Assembly (NCBI GenBank): GCA_044350425.1
Contig: JBILHS010000001.1
Location: 62,001-126,000 of the forward strand
DNA: 64,000 nt
Reading direction: 5' to 3'
Source: M3007 sp044350425
GTDB lineage: Bacteria > Bacteroidota > Bacteroidia > Chitinophagales > Saprospiraceae
The position numbers and the translations under genes are program-made. Below the pieces are notes generated by a model. It saw nothing but the letters and a program-made list of their open reading frames with translations, searched no databases and was not told where the DNA came from. Positions 8,637 through 17,384 of the stretch are shown piece by piece. How positions within the stretch are numbered: the first letter of the stretch is position 1; each line of letters opens with the position of its first letter.

Positions 8637-9173
8637 ATGTTTGTCAAAAAAATGCACCTTCCAACAATTCTGCTCCTCCTTACTATTATGACTTCACTTT
8701 TCACCGTGGGTTGTGACAAAGGAGATGACCCAACCCCACAAGAACTAATTACAAAAGTAGTGGTACACCTGACCGGCACCAATGGATCTACATTCAACCA
8801 GGAATTTGAGGCCGAAGACCCGGAAGGTGATGGTATCTGGAACAACATTCCAAGTATTAACATTCCAGACAGTACCACCTTCAATGTACATATTCATGTG
8901 TACGACGGAGCAACGGAAATTGACGGCGAGATCGAGGATGAAAGCACTGCACACCTTTTCATTTACAAAATTACGGGTGCAAATCTGGTGGTTAGTGATC
9001 TAAATCCTGACACCGAGGGTCAACCTTTGGGTATTGACTCTAAATGGACAAGCGCTGCAACGTCAACCGGTTCCGTTAAAATTCAATTGATTCACGAACC
9101 AACCGACAAAAACGCGGCAGATCCAGGTGGTGAGGTAGATTTTGAGGTGACCTTCCCGGTTGTCATACAATAG
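8637..9173 (+). CDS. Lipoprotein downstream of TonB receptor, function unknown
   Basis: The 178-residue protein has a lipoprotein signal with lipobox FTVGC (Cys26). The mature part is acidic and beta-rich, with FNVHIHVYDGATE, DESTAHLFIYK and IHEPTDKNAADPGGEVDFEV segments carrying scattered His/Asp/Glu. Similar acidic lipoproteins are often encoded beside metal-type TonB receptors in Bacteroidota, so a role as surface or periplasmic metal-binding partner is plausible but not shown. The gap to the receptor gene is 95 bases. A strong terminator follows at 9228-9262, closing the locus. Confidence 0.7.
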   Translation: MFVKKMHLPTILLLLTIMTSLFTVGCDKGDDPTPQELITKVVVHLTGTNGSTFNQEFEAEDPEGDGIWNNIPSINIPDSTTFNVHIHVYDGATEIDGEIEDESTAHLFIYKITGANLVVSDLNPDTEGQPLGIDSKWTSAATSTGSVKIQLIHEPTDKNAADPGGEVDFEVTFPVVIQ

Positions 9174-9227
9174 AAATCGAGTACGAAAAAACCAATGCAT
9201 TTGACCTGTGCAGATTGGGGCTAATTC

Positions 9228-9262
9228 ATGTGGGCTGGTAAAAATCCAGCCCACATTTTTTA
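9228..9262 (+). terminator. Rho-independent terminator
   Basis: A perfect 10-bp stem TGTGGGCTGG (9229-9238) and CCAGCCCACA (9246-9255) with a 7-base loop is followed by TTTTTT. It ends the His-rich/receptor/lipoprotein unit. Confidence 0.85.
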
Positions 9263-9322
9263 ATTTATTATACTAAAGCACGAGCTATTCTTGTCCTGCC
9301 AACGACATTGTGCCTTTATAAA

Positions 9323-10453
9323 ATGTACAATCACTCAGGCCTTGGTATATTTACAAAAAATCTGATTTTGAAAACCAGGCATCTCTTCTTGCTTTTTGTC
9401 TTTGGTGGGCAGTGCTTTCTTTTTAGTCAAACTACCCAACCCAAAAACCCCAATCGTTTCAAAGTCATCGGTTTACCTGTGTTCTTTTTCACTCCTGACA
9501 CCAAATTTGGCGGCGGTGCTGGGGGGCTGGCCACCTTAAATTTTCCAAAGGACAGCCTGGGTGCAAGACGTTCCAGTGTTACCGTGGGTGTGGTGTATAC
9601 CCAGCTCAATCAATTGCTGCTCTATTTTCCGTTTCAACTGTTTCCTCAAAATCAAAAATACTGGATCAGCGGGGAGCTGGGTTATTACCGCTATGTGTTC
9701 AATTATTTTGGTACCGGGAATGGATTTCCTCCGGATTACATTGAAAAATATGATGCTACTTTTCCGCGTATTCGATTGAATTTAAGTCGAAAAGTAGCGC
9801 CCGGGCTTTACGCCGGACTGCGTTATGCCTACGATGATTTTACTTTCACCCGCAAGGAAAGCGGCGGCGAACTGGATCAAAATAAAGTGCTTGGTTCCAA
9901 TGGAGGACGTATTTCAGGCCTTGGGGGAGGCATTAATTATGATACCCGTAACAGTATTTTTTTCCCGACCCAGGGCTGGCTGGTAGATGCAAGCCTATAT
10001 TCGGAATCTTCCCTCACAGGAAGTCCGTTCAATTACCGCCGCATTTCAGCAGATGCAGCCCGCTATTTTAAAATGGGAAAAAAGGGCGTTTTTGCACTCA
10101 ACGCAGTCAGTATATTTTCATTCGGGGCGGTTCCGTTTCACCAGATGCCTGTCATTGGTGGCACCAAACGCTTGCGAGGTTATTTTGAAGGGAAATACCG
10201 CGACAAGCACCTGCTAATTTTGCAGGGCGAATACCGCCAGCCCTTATTTTGGCGTCTGGGGGCGGTTGCTTTTGGAGGCTTGGGACTGGTTGGCGACCGC
10301 TTTGAATCACTTGCCATTCGCAACACCCGACCTCATTTGGGTGCCGGGCTTCGGCTGATGATCGATAAGGCTCAAAAGATCAATATACGCGCAGACTATG
10401 GTTGGGGATATCGTTCCAGTGGGTTTTACCTTACCTTTGGGGAGGCTTTTTGA
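9323..10453 (+). CDS. Omp85/BamA-TamA superfamily outer-membrane barrel protein
   Basis: The 376-residue protein has a signal peptide (ending FLFSQ) and no visible POTRA domains, followed by a 16-stranded-type barrel. The Omp85 signature is present as NYDTRNSIFFPTQGWLVDAS. Further signs are GGTKRLRGYFEGKYRDKHL, which matches the conserved RGY/F lid-loop motif, and the C-terminal strands SSGFYLTFGEAF. This is the short bacterial-surface-antigen type found widely in Bacteroidota, with no known substrate. I prefer ATG 9323; TTG 9308 adds five residues. It has its own transcription unit between a terminator and the glycosyltransferase operon. Confidence 0.85.
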   Translation: MYNHSGLGIFTKNLILKTRHLFLLFVFGGQCFLFSQTTQPKNPNRFKVIGLPVFFFTPDTKFGGGAGGLATLNFPKDSLGARRSSVTVGVVYTQLNQLLLYFPFQLFPQNQKYWISGELGYYRYVFNYFGTGNGFPPDYIEKYDATFPRIRLNLSRKVAPGLYAGLRYAYDDFTFTRKESGGELDQNKVLGSNGGRISGLGGGINYDTRNSIFFPTQGWLVDASLYSESSLTGSPFNYRRISADAARYFKMGKKGVFALNAVSIFSFGAVPFHQMPVIGGTKRLRGYFEGKYRDKHLLILQGEYRQPLFWRLGAVAFGGLGLVGDRFESLAIRNTRPHLGAGLRLMIDKAQKINIRADYGWGYRSSGFYLTFGEAF

Positions 10454-10543
10454 GGCGTAATGAACCTGCTGCGTTTCAACTTTTAGGCAGCATCATTGTT
10501 CCATGGCCCTTACTCAATGCGCTGAAATAGCATACACTTACCT

Positions 10544-11716
10544 GTGTTGAACAAAATTAAAATCGCCTTTTTTGCTGAAATCCTCATTGAAGACTTTGAT
10601 GGGGCCTCCCGCACTATGTTTCAGTTGATCCATCGGATTCCGGCAGATCGGTTCGAATTCTTGTTCATTTGTGGCGTAGGACCGGATACCCTTGCCGGAT
10701 TTGAATGCATGCGAATCCCAGCAGCCACCATTCCGATCAACCGGACCTACAAAATGGCGATTCCCTGGTTTTCAAGCGGCAAAATGCGGAAAAAGCTGCA
10801 GGCGTTCCAGCCCGATATCATTCACATCGCTACACCGTCTTTATTGGGCGAGTTTGCTTTGAAATATGCCGTAGCGCAGCACATACCCGTGTTGACCATT
10901 TACCACACCCATTTCATTTCTTACGTGGATTATTACCTAAAATCCAGTCCACGCCTGGCAAGTTTTATTCGAAGCCTTATTACAAAAAGTCAACATACTT
11001 TTTATAATGGATGCGAACGGATCTATGTACCCTCCGCGGAAATGCTCGCCGCGCTTTTATCCTGGAATGTGGAAGCCTGGCGTTTACAGCTTTGGCAACG
11101 AGGGATAGATACCCAACTATTTTCGCCTGAGAAAAAAGATAAGGCGATGCTGCGAGCGCTGGTTGGGAATGACGATCCTGTGATTTTGTTTGCGAGTCGG
11201 CTGGTATGGGAGAAAAATCTGGAAACGCTGATAGCCATTTATCAACTCAGCCAGGATCGAAACCTTCCGTTCAACTTTCTGGTGGTCGGCGATGGGGTAG
11301 CTTTGGAGGCCTGCCAACGCCGAATGCCCAAGGCGACCTTTACAGGAAAAGTGGATCATCAGCAACTTTCGATCATTTATGCCTCAGCAGATGTCTTTTT
11401 ATTCCCTTCTATTTCGGAGTCTTATGGCAATGTGGTCGTTGAAGCCATGGCATCCGGACTTCCTTGTGTCATCGCCGATGGGGGTGGTTCCCGGAATTTC
11501 ATTCAACAGGGTCAGAATGGTTTTCTATGCCAGCCTAACAACGCTGAAGATTACCTGAATCATATCTCAACGCTGATTCACGACACCCGCTTGCATCAGC
11601 AATTTGTAGCGGAAGGCCTGCATTACAGCAAATCTCTAAGTTGGGATGATCTGGCAGCCACCTATTTTAAGGATCTCACTGCAATAGCCTTGCAATCTGG
11701 CAGAACCCATGAGTAA
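10544..11716 (+). CDS. Family 4 glycosyltransferase
   Basis: The 390-residue GT-B enzyme has an N-terminal Glyco_transf_4 domain (about 15-190; DIIHIATPSLLGEFAL and YHTHFISY) and a C-terminal Glycos_transf_1 domain (about 200-370) with LFASRLVWEKNLETLI and the retaining E-x7-E motif in ESYGNVVVEAMASGLP. It resembles GtcA/MgtA- and GDP-mannose-dependent alpha-mannosyltransferases acting on glycolipids. The start is GTG 10544 or TTG 10547. Its stop overlaps the next gene by 8 bases (ATGAGTAA), so the three genes 10544-13924 form one operon. The operon probably makes a membrane glycolipid or glycan; donor and acceptor are unknown. Confidence 0.88.
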   Translation: MLNKIKIAFFAEILIEDFDGASRTMFQLIHRIPADRFEFLFICGVGPDTLAGFECMRIPAATIPINRTYKMAIPWFSSGKMRKKLQAFQPDIIHIATPSLLGEFALKYAVAQHIPVLTIYHTHFISYVDYYLKSSPRLASFIRSLITKSQHTFYNGCERIYVPSAEMLAALLSWNVEAWRLQLWQRGIDTQLFSPEKKDKAMLRALVGNDDPVILFASRLVWEKNLETLIAIYQLSQDRNLPFNFLVVGDGVALEACQRRMPKATFTGKVDHQQLSIIYASADVFLFPSISESYGNVVVEAMASGLPCVIADGGGSRNFIQQGQNGFLCQPNNAEDYLNHISTLIHDTRLHQQFVAEGLHYSKSLSWDDLAATYFKDLTAIALQSGRTHE

Positions 11717-12701
11717 CTATTTTAAGGCTGCATTGACGCTCCTGTTACTGGTCTTTTTGGGCTTTTTCATTCGGGCTACGGATTGGAGGGGTGTACTGGA
11801 CTCGGTGCAACAAGTGGGATGTAACTTTCTTTTCCTACTCTTTATTAGTTTCCTTTCAGCCTGGTTAAGCGTCGTCGCCTGGCGGTATTGTCTGCCGAAG
11901 GAAGCCCATATCGTTCCGGGTTGGAAACTATTCTGGATCCGTCAGATTGGAGAAAACGTAGCGATACTCAATCCAACCAGCGTGATTGGCGGAGAGGCCA
12001 TGAAGATTTACATGCTCCGCGAGCTTGGCGTAGATAAAAAACAGGCCCTGAACTCTATTTTACTTTCACGAGCACTCACAATCATCAGCCAGATTCTGCT
12101 GCTTGTGATTGCCGGGGCTTGGTTTTTAAGTCTTAAAATAAGCGATTTTTCAGGCCTTGGTGCGCGTTGGAAAGGGTTGATTATCCTTCCCATTACCCTC
12201 GCCGCAGTCCTTTACATCCTGCGGCATCGTCTTTTCAGAGACCTTTCGAAAGCGGTCCTATTGCGCCTGGGATTGCTGAGCAGATACTTGAAAATCCGGG
12301 AATTCATCGGAACATTATGGGCGGAGCTTCATACCTTTTACCGGGAAAATCGGCGCGCCATGTTGCTTTCCTTCATCGCATCCTGTTTGCACTGGATTGT
12401 AGGTTCCCTGGAGTTTTATTTTATTCTGCTTTTTTTAGGTGTAAAAACCACCATTGCGAAAGCTTTGCTGGTTGATATGGGGGTCATCGTTTTTAAATCC
12501 GCTGGCGCGTTTGTGCCGGGCCAGATCGGGGTCGAAGAATATGGCAACAAAGTAATGCTTGGCATCATCGGGATTGCCGGGGAGACCATCTGGATCACGG
12601 TTTCGGTTTTGCGTCGCGCCCGGCAGTTGAGCTGGATCTTGCTCAGCCTCTTGATCTATTTTGTATTTTTCAACAGAAGATTGACCAATTTTCAAACCTA
12701 G
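11709..12701 (+). CDS. Lysylphosphatidylglycerol synthase TM-region (UPF0104) family membrane protein
   Basis: This 330-residue integral membrane protein has about eight hydrophobic segments. It shows the family features QIGENVAILNPTSVIGGEAMKIYMLRELG in parts (QIGENVAILNPTS, then GGEAMKIYML) and GVIVFKSAGAFVPGQIGVEEYGN near residue 265. The family is related to the flippase part of MprF and is thought to move lipid-linked cargo, or to modulate lipids, across the inner membrane. It lies between two glycosyltransferases with an 8-base overlap upstream and 2 bases to the next start, so the natural guess is transbilayer movement of the glycolipid made by its neighbours. Confidence 0.85.
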   Translation: MSNYFKAALTLLLLVFLGFFIRATDWRGVLDSVQQVGCNFLFLLFISFLSAWLSVVAWRYCLPKEAHIVPGWKLFWIRQIGENVAILNPTSVIGGEAMKIYMLRELGVDKKQALNSILLSRALTIISQILLLVIAGAWFLSLKISDFSGLGARWKGLIILPITLAAVLYILRHRLFRDLSKAVLLRLGLLSRYLKIREFIGTLWAELHTFYRENRRAMLLSFIASCLHWIVGSLEFYFILLFLGVKTTIAKALLVDMGVIVFKSAGAFVPGQIGVEEYGNKVMLGIIGIAGETIWITVSVLRRARQLSWILLSLLIYFVFFNRRLTNFQT

Positions 12702-12703
12702 CG

Positions 12704-13924
12704 ATGGAGATCCTTTTCATTACACATAAATACCCGCCCTCCATTGGAGGTATGGAAAAACAGAGTTTCGAACTCACGCAAGGCATGAAAAAACATGCCA
12801 GGGTACATTTGTTGTGCTGTGACGGCTCGGAGTCGAAAGTTCGATTTTTCTGGTCTTTGAAAAGCCGTATCCGCGAAAAACTGAAGCAACATCCCGGCAT
12901 TTCCATCCTGCATTTTAATGATGGACTGGCTGCTTCCTTTTGCTCAGATGAGCATGATTTTCCAGGGCTTGTTCGCAGCGTGACCGTTCATGGCCTGGAC
13001 GTGGTTTTTCCAAATGCCTTCTTTCAACGCAAAATTTTGCCCCGTTTCCGGCATTTTCAATCTTTGATCGCCGTCAGTCAGGCCACCGCTCAAGCATGTA
13101 TAGACCGGGGGCTCAACCCTGAAAAAATTACGGTCATCCCCAATGGTGTAGACCATGAAATTGCAACTTATCAGCCTGACGCCACTGCACATCAGGCCTT
13201 TTTAGACCAATATGGCAGCATCTTGGGTGGTAAAAAAACGCTGATTCTGATGGGGAGGCCCGTTTTGCGCAAGGGATTCTCGTGGTTTTTAAACGCTGTA
13301 TTCCCACAGCTTCCGGCAGATTTTCAGGTATTAATCATAGGCCCTTTTAGAGAAACGCGCCCTTTTTCTGCTTATTTATTGGATTGTTTACCGACTGATT
13401 TTCGAAAACAAATTGAGTTGATGTTTGGGATGCCCTCTGATGAAGACAGGCTGCGCATTGTTTTAAAATCCCCGGAGCTTCAGGGACGTGTCCGACATCT
13501 TGGCCGCCTTCCGTTTACGGACATTATGCAAATTATGTCGGCATCCCATGCTTTTCTCATGCCCAACATTCCGGTGCAAGGCGACATGGAAGGTTTTGGG
13601 CTGGTTTGCATCGAAGCCAACCTTCGCGGTTTGCCGGTATTTGCGTCCAATTTAGAAGGCATTACTGATGCGGTGCAGGATCAAAAAAACGGTTGGCTCC
13701 TTGCAGCAAATGACAGCGCTGCTTGGTTGAACGCATTGGATGTTTTGAAACAGGATCCCGAATTTGTTCGCCACTTTGGCGTTCAAGCAAGACAGTATGT
13801 ATTAGAAAATTTTGGCTGGGAAAAAATGACAGCAGCCTATTTCCATCATTTTAACAATAAGTTGGGATGTAATAACCGTCCGGCACAAGCAAAAGTATCA
13901 CTCAAATCATTGAACTCACTATAA
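12704..13924 (+). CDS. Family 4 glycosyltransferase
   Basis: The 406-residue GT-B glycosyltransferase opens with the glycine-rich loop ITHKYPPSIGGMEKQSFELT, typical of GT4 enzymes. VTVHGLDVVFPNAFFQRK and VIPNGVDHEIA follow, with LMGRPVLRKGFSWFL in the nucleotide-sugar domain and the E-x7-E motif as EGFGLVCIEANLRGLP. PimB-like and KanF-like members share this layout. It is the third gene of the operon, 2 bases after the UPF0104 gene. The C-terminal tail (after residue 385) is basic and may touch the membrane. Donor and acceptor sugars are unknown. Confidence 0.88.
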   Translation: MEILFITHKYPPSIGGMEKQSFELTQGMKKHARVHLLCCDGSESKVRFFWSLKSRIREKLKQHPGISILHFNDGLAASFCSDEHDFPGLVRSVTVHGLDVVFPNAFFQRKILPRFRHFQSLIAVSQATAQACIDRGLNPEKITVIPNGVDHEIATYQPDATAHQAFLDQYGSILGGKKTLILMGRPVLRKGFSWFLNAVFPQLPADFQVLIIGPFRETRPFSAYLLDCLPTDFRKQIELMFGMPSDEDRLRIVLKSPELQGRVRHLGRLPFTDIMQIMSASHAFLMPNIPVQGDMEGFGLVCIEANLRGLPVFASNLEGITDAVQDQKNGWLLAANDSAAWLNALDVLKQDPEFVRHFGVQARQYVLENFGWEKMTAAYFHHFNNKLGCNNRPAQAKVSLKSLNSL

Positions 13925-13940
13925 TCACAGCATACCTTTG
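13910..13940 (+). promoter_or_regulatory. Bacteroidota-type promoter of the TetR gene
   Basis: TTG (13910-13912), 20 bases and TACCTTTG (13933-13940) match the consensus in sequence and spacing. It overlaps the end of the glycosyltransferase gene. Confidence 0.7.
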
Positions 13941-13977
13941 CCCACATGAGAAAAATAAAACCTAATATACAGCAACC

Positions 13978-14592
13978 GTGACAGCAACAAAAAGCACAGA
14001 AGAGACCATCCTTGATGCCGCCAGAGAAGTATTCATGCAAAAAGGATTTGCAGCATCCAGAATGTGTGAAATAGCCAAAATAGCCAACATTAATCAGGCA
14101 TTACTGCATTACTACTTCCGCAAAAAAGACAAGCTGTTTGAGATCATTTTTGAGCAGGAGTCCAGAAAATTCCACGTTGATTTCCTGACTATTCTTAATT
14201 CAAACCATACTTTTTTTGAAAAAATAAAGCGAATGGTTGCGAAGGATATTGAAAAGATGTCATCGGCTCCCGCACTCCCAATGTTCATGTTAAACGAGAT
14301 GCATAGCAATCCGGAACGATTGAACCAGTTTTTAGGATCAAACCACCGTCATGTTGAGATATTTAATGTGTTCAGTGATATGGTCGTCAAAGAGCAGTCC
14401 GAAGGTCGGATCAAACCTGTTTGCCCCAGACAACTATTTTTGTCCATTCTTGGATTGACCATGTTTCCCTTCCTGGCCCAGCCGATGATCAAACACGTTT
14501 TGAACATAGATGACCAGACATTTGATCAAATAATCGCTGACCGGGTGGAGTATGCCAGTGATATGCTCATCCAATCCTTGAAGATTTCTTAG
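13978..14592 (+). CDS. TetR/AcrR family transcriptional regulator
   Basis: The 204-residue regulator has an N-terminal TetR DNA-binding domain (about 8-55): TEETILDAAREVFMQKGF, then the recognition helix region INQALLHYYFRKKDKLFEIIF. The rest is an all-helical ligand and dimerisation domain (TetR_C family). The start is GTG 13978, since no ATG precedes the TetR domain. It lies directly upstream of and in the same direction as the sphingolipid operon; a 22-bp perfect palindrome in that operon's upstream region (14874-14895) is its probable operator. A lipid-derived ligand, as with FadR- or FabR-like TetR proteins, would make sense but is inference. Confidence 0.88.
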   Translation: MTATKSTEETILDAAREVFMQKGFAASRMCEIAKIANINQALLHYYFRKKDKLFEIIFEQESRKFHVDFLTILNSNHTFFEKIKRMVAKDIEKMSSAPALPMFMLNEMHSNPERLNQFLGSNHRHVEIFNVFSDMVVKEQSEGRIKPVCPRQLFLSILGLTMFPFLAQPMIKHVLNIDDQTFDQIIADRVEYASDMLIQSLKIS

Positions 14593-14828
14593 AAACGCCA
14601 GTTGATTGAAATCAACTGCTTGACAGGCAATATTTCCTGAAGACCGTATTGGTTCAACTGTCGAACAATACCGTTCAACCGTCGGAAATTACCATTCACC
14701 CCAAAGCCTTTGATCGACTTTTGTCCTTGCCTCAACTTGCGCTCGATAACCAGCCTTGGTCCCCAAAAAAAGCTTTTTTGAAAGCCAATGCTTGGTTTAG
14801 CGTGTGGCCGCTTTCTCCCCAAAAACAT
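14589..14828 (-). pseudogene. Possible C-terminal relic of an outer-membrane barrel protein
   Basis: A minus-strand open frame of 79 residues ends in LISINWRF, a pattern (alternating hydrophobics, final Phe) like the beta-signal of barrel proteins. Preceding segments RLVIERKL and KGFGVNGNFRRL also alternate. A stop codon lies shortly upstream in frame, so no full gene is present. It could instead be a small real gene or chance. The overlapping plus-strand frame (14649-14834) looks like its shadow. Confidence 0.25.
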
Positions 14829-14873
14829 TCTTAATTCCAGTCAACCAAAATCAGAAACAAATGTTATTGTTTT

Positions 14874-14895
14874 AATTTAACTAAATAGTTAAATT
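14874..14895. promoter_or_regulatory. Perfect palindrome, likely operator for the TetR regulator
   Basis: AATTTAACT (14874-14882) and AGTTAAATT (14887-14895) form a perfect 9-bp inverted repeat around AAAT. It lies 92 bases before the serine palmitoyltransferase start in an otherwise AT-rich, non-coding stretch. Size and symmetry fit a TetR-family site. The promoter itself is not clear; TTG 14907-14909 and TATATTGA at 14923 are weak candidates. Confidence 0.55.
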
Positions 14896-14987
14896 TTTTA
14901 ATCCACTTGCAGTGTTTGCAACTATATTGACTTTCTGAAAATTGCGATTAGCTCACATTTTCTACAACAAACAAAATTCTTAAGGCA

Positions 14988-16193
14988 ATGGACCAAAACC
15001 TACTACAAAAAATCCGGGGATATGACGTTGCGGATCAGCTAAAAGAGGCCAACTTATACCCCTATTTCCGTGTGATTGAATCAGAACAGGACACTGAAGT
15101 GATGATCGATGGAAAGCCGGCACTGATGTTCGGCTCCAACAGTTACCTGGGACTGACCAACCACCCCAAGCTTAAAGAAGCTTCAAATCGTGCCGTGCAA
15201 CAATATGGAACCGGATGTGCCGGATCCCGTTTTCTGAACGGCACGCTTAAGATCCATATTGAACTGGAGGAGGCCCTGGCCAATTATCTGAACAAAGAAG
15301 CCGTACTGCTTTACAGCACCGGTTTTCAGGCGAATCTGGGGGCGATTGCGCCCCTCGCGGGCCGAAACGACTACTTGTTTATTGATGAGCTGGTACATGC
15401 CTCTATCATTGACGGCACACGACTTTCTTTTGGAAAAGTGATGAAATATCGGCACAATGACATGGAATCACTCGAAAAACAACTTCGTCGTACAGAAGGA
15501 GAGGGTTCAAAAATCATCGTCATGGATGGCATTTTTAGCATGGAAGGCGACATTGCCAACCTGCCAGGCATTGTCAAACTTGCCGAACAATACGATGCAA
15601 CGGTCATAGTAGACGATGCACATGCGATTGGAGTGATCGGTACCGGCGGCAGAGGTACCGGCGACCACTTTGGTTTACAACACAAAATGGATATGATCGT
15701 AGGTACTTTTTCAAAATCACTGGCATCCCTGGGTGGTTTTGTAGCTGCCGACCATGACATGATCAATTACCTGAAGCACAACTCGCGCGCCCTTATATTC
15801 AGCGCTAGCATGACACCTGCTTCAGCGGCCAGTGCACTGGCTGCGCTGGAGATCATCCAGACTGAACCGGAGCGTATTGATAAACTTTGGCAAAACACCC
15901 ATTACGCGATGGCCCAATTGAAGAGCGCCGGCTTTGAAATCGGGCATACAGAATCTCCTATTTTGCCCATTTACATTCGCGACAACCAAAAAACCTTCCA
16001 GTTTGCCCGCATGATGGCGGATGATGGCGTATTCGTAAATCCTGTTGTTTCTCCAGCAGTACGAAGTACAGATTCTTTGATCCGATTCTCTTTAATGGCT
16101 ACCCACTCTTTTGAACAGATTGACCGGGCTGTAGAGATCATGTATGCCAATGCTCAGCAACTTGAGTTGCATGAACTGGCCAGTTTTCAATAG
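14988..16193 (+). CDS. spt: Serine palmitoyltransferase (alpha-oxoamine synthase)
   Basis: The 401-residue PLP enzyme condenses L-serine with a long-chain acyl-CoA/ACP to 3-ketosphinganine, the first step of sphingolipid synthesis. Alpha-oxoamine synthase features are clear: GSNSYLGLTNHP, GTGCAGSRFLNGT, ELVHASI with stacking His138, VDDAHAIGV with Asp210/His212, and the PLP lysine in TFSKSLASLGG (Lys243). KBL and BioF are paralogues; I favour SPT because of the N-terminal YPYFRVIES region typical of Bacteroidota SPT and because the next two genes match ceramide synthase and ceramide reductase. It is the first gene of the operon, 18 bases before the next. Confidence 0.9.
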   Translation: MDQNLLQKIRGYDVADQLKEANLYPYFRVIESEQDTEVMIDGKPALMFGSNSYLGLTNHPKLKEASNRAVQQYGTGCAGSRFLNGTLKIHIELEEALANYLNKEAVLLYSTGFQANLGAIAPLAGRNDYLFIDELVHASIIDGTRLSFGKVMKYRHNDMESLEKQLRRTEGEGSKIIVMDGIFSMEGDIANLPGIVKLAEQYDATVIVDDAHAIGVIGTGGRGTGDHFGLQHKMDMIVGTFSKSLASLGGFVAADHDMINYLKHNSRALIFSASMTPASAASALAALEIIQTEPERIDKLWQNTHYAMAQLKSAGFEIGHTESPILPIYIRDNQKTFQFARMMADDGVFVNPVVSPAVRSTDSLIRFSLMATHSFEQIDRAVEIMYANAQQLELHELASFQ

Positions 16194-16211
16194 TTTGAAT
16201 CATTTGTACTT

Positions 16212-17381
16212 ATGAGTCTTACCACTACTTTGGCCCCTGACCAAATTGAAAGTCATTCGATTCAGATTGAACACGTGCAAGGAAATAAAGCCCTGAAGCA
16301 ATTCATCGACTTTCCACACGATCTTTTTGCAGGCGACCCCAACTATGTACCTGAATTATTTATGGCCCAGGAGGCGTTGTTGAACCCCAAAAAAAGCCCG
16401 TTTTTTCAACACTCTACGGCAGAATACTTTCTTGCCCGATCGGCTAGCGGGAAGATTCTGGGGCGAATTGCGGCGATCAATAACAAGAATTACACTGCTT
16501 TCACGGGCGACAAAGCTGGTTTTTTTGGTTTTTTTGATGTGGTAGAGGATTACAACGTGGCTAAAGCGCTGCTGGATACAGCTTCAGATTGGTTGCGACA
16601 ACAGGGTTTTGGTACTGTGCTGGGGCCTGTTAATTTATCCACCAATGAAACCTGTGGTGTGTTGATCGAAAATTTTGATGAGCCGCCTTTTGTGCTGACG
16701 ACTTATAATTACCCCTATTACGCTGAATTTTTAGACCGGTATGGCTTCGTAAAAAACACCGATTTGCTGAGCTATGAGCTTTTTCCTAAAAATCTCACCC
16801 CCAAGATGCAGGAGTTGAGCAATCAGTTGGAAAACCGACTTGCTCAGAACGGAATCACGATCCGGACCATCAACATGAAGGATTTTGATGCCGAAGTGAA
16901 CCGTTTTTTACCCATATACAATGCTTCCTGGGATAAAAATTTAGGCTTTGTACCCATGACGGAGGCTGAAGTAAGGCAATTGGGTAAAGACCTGAAAATG
17001 GCCATAGATCCGGAATTCATATATTTTGCAGAAAAAGCCGGAAAAACCATTGGGATCGCACTGTCTATCCCAAACCTTAATGAGGTTTTTATCAAAATCC
17101 CCAAGGGCCGGTTGTTTCCAACCGGGGTATTTAAGTTCCTTTTTGGCCGAAAATCCATTAAAACCCTTCGAATCGTTGCATTGGGTATTCTGCCAGAATT
17201 CAGGCGAACGGGTCTGGATGTCTGTTTTTATGTTAGAAGTTACGAGACCGCCCTGCGCAAAGGTATCCAGCGTGCCGAAGCCTCCTGGATTTTGGAAAAC
17301 AATGACCTGATGAACCGGGCACTCGTGCAAATTCAGGGAAAAGTCTTCAGAAAACATCGAATTTACGAGAAATCGCTCTAA
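16212..17381 (+). CDS. GNAT-fold acyltransferase, probable bacterial ceramide synthase
   Basis: The 389-residue protein has an acyl-CoA N-acyltransferase fold in two halves (about 30-190 and 200-389). LGRIAAINNKNYTAF, FGFFDVVEDYNVAKALLDTA and VALGILPEFRRTGLDVCFYV are the recognisable stretches. Proteins of this length and pattern next to spt in Bacteroidota and Caulobacter include the bacterial ceramide synthase, which N-acylates 3-ketosphinganine and is unrelated to eukaryotic TRAM-LAG ceramide synthases. The role here rests on operon position plus family; substrate is not proven. Gaps are 18 bases upstream and 3 bases downstream, so it is co-translated with both neighbours. Confidence 0.8.
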   Translation: MSLTTTLAPDQIESHSIQIEHVQGNKALKQFIDFPHDLFAGDPNYVPELFMAQEALLNPKKSPFFQHSTAEYFLARSASGKILGRIAAINNKNYTAFTGDKAGFFGFFDVVEDYNVAKALLDTASDWLRQQGFGTVLGPVNLSTNETCGVLIENFDEPPFVLTTYNYPYYAEFLDRYGFVKNTDLLSYELFPKNLTPKMQELSNQLENRLAQNGITIRTINMKDFDAEVNRFLPIYNASWDKNLGFVPMTEAEVRQLGKDLKMAIDPEFIYFAEKAGKTIGIALSIPNLNEVFIKIPKGRLFPTGVFKFLFGRKSIKTLRIVALGILPEFRRTGLDVCFYVRSYETALRKGIQRAEASWILENNDLMNRALVQIQGKVFRKHRIYEKSL

Positions 17382-17384
17382 ACC

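Noticed and set aside
14649..14834. Plus-strand 61-residue frame between TetR and spt
   Set aside because: No homology pattern; it is antisense to the barrel-like relic.
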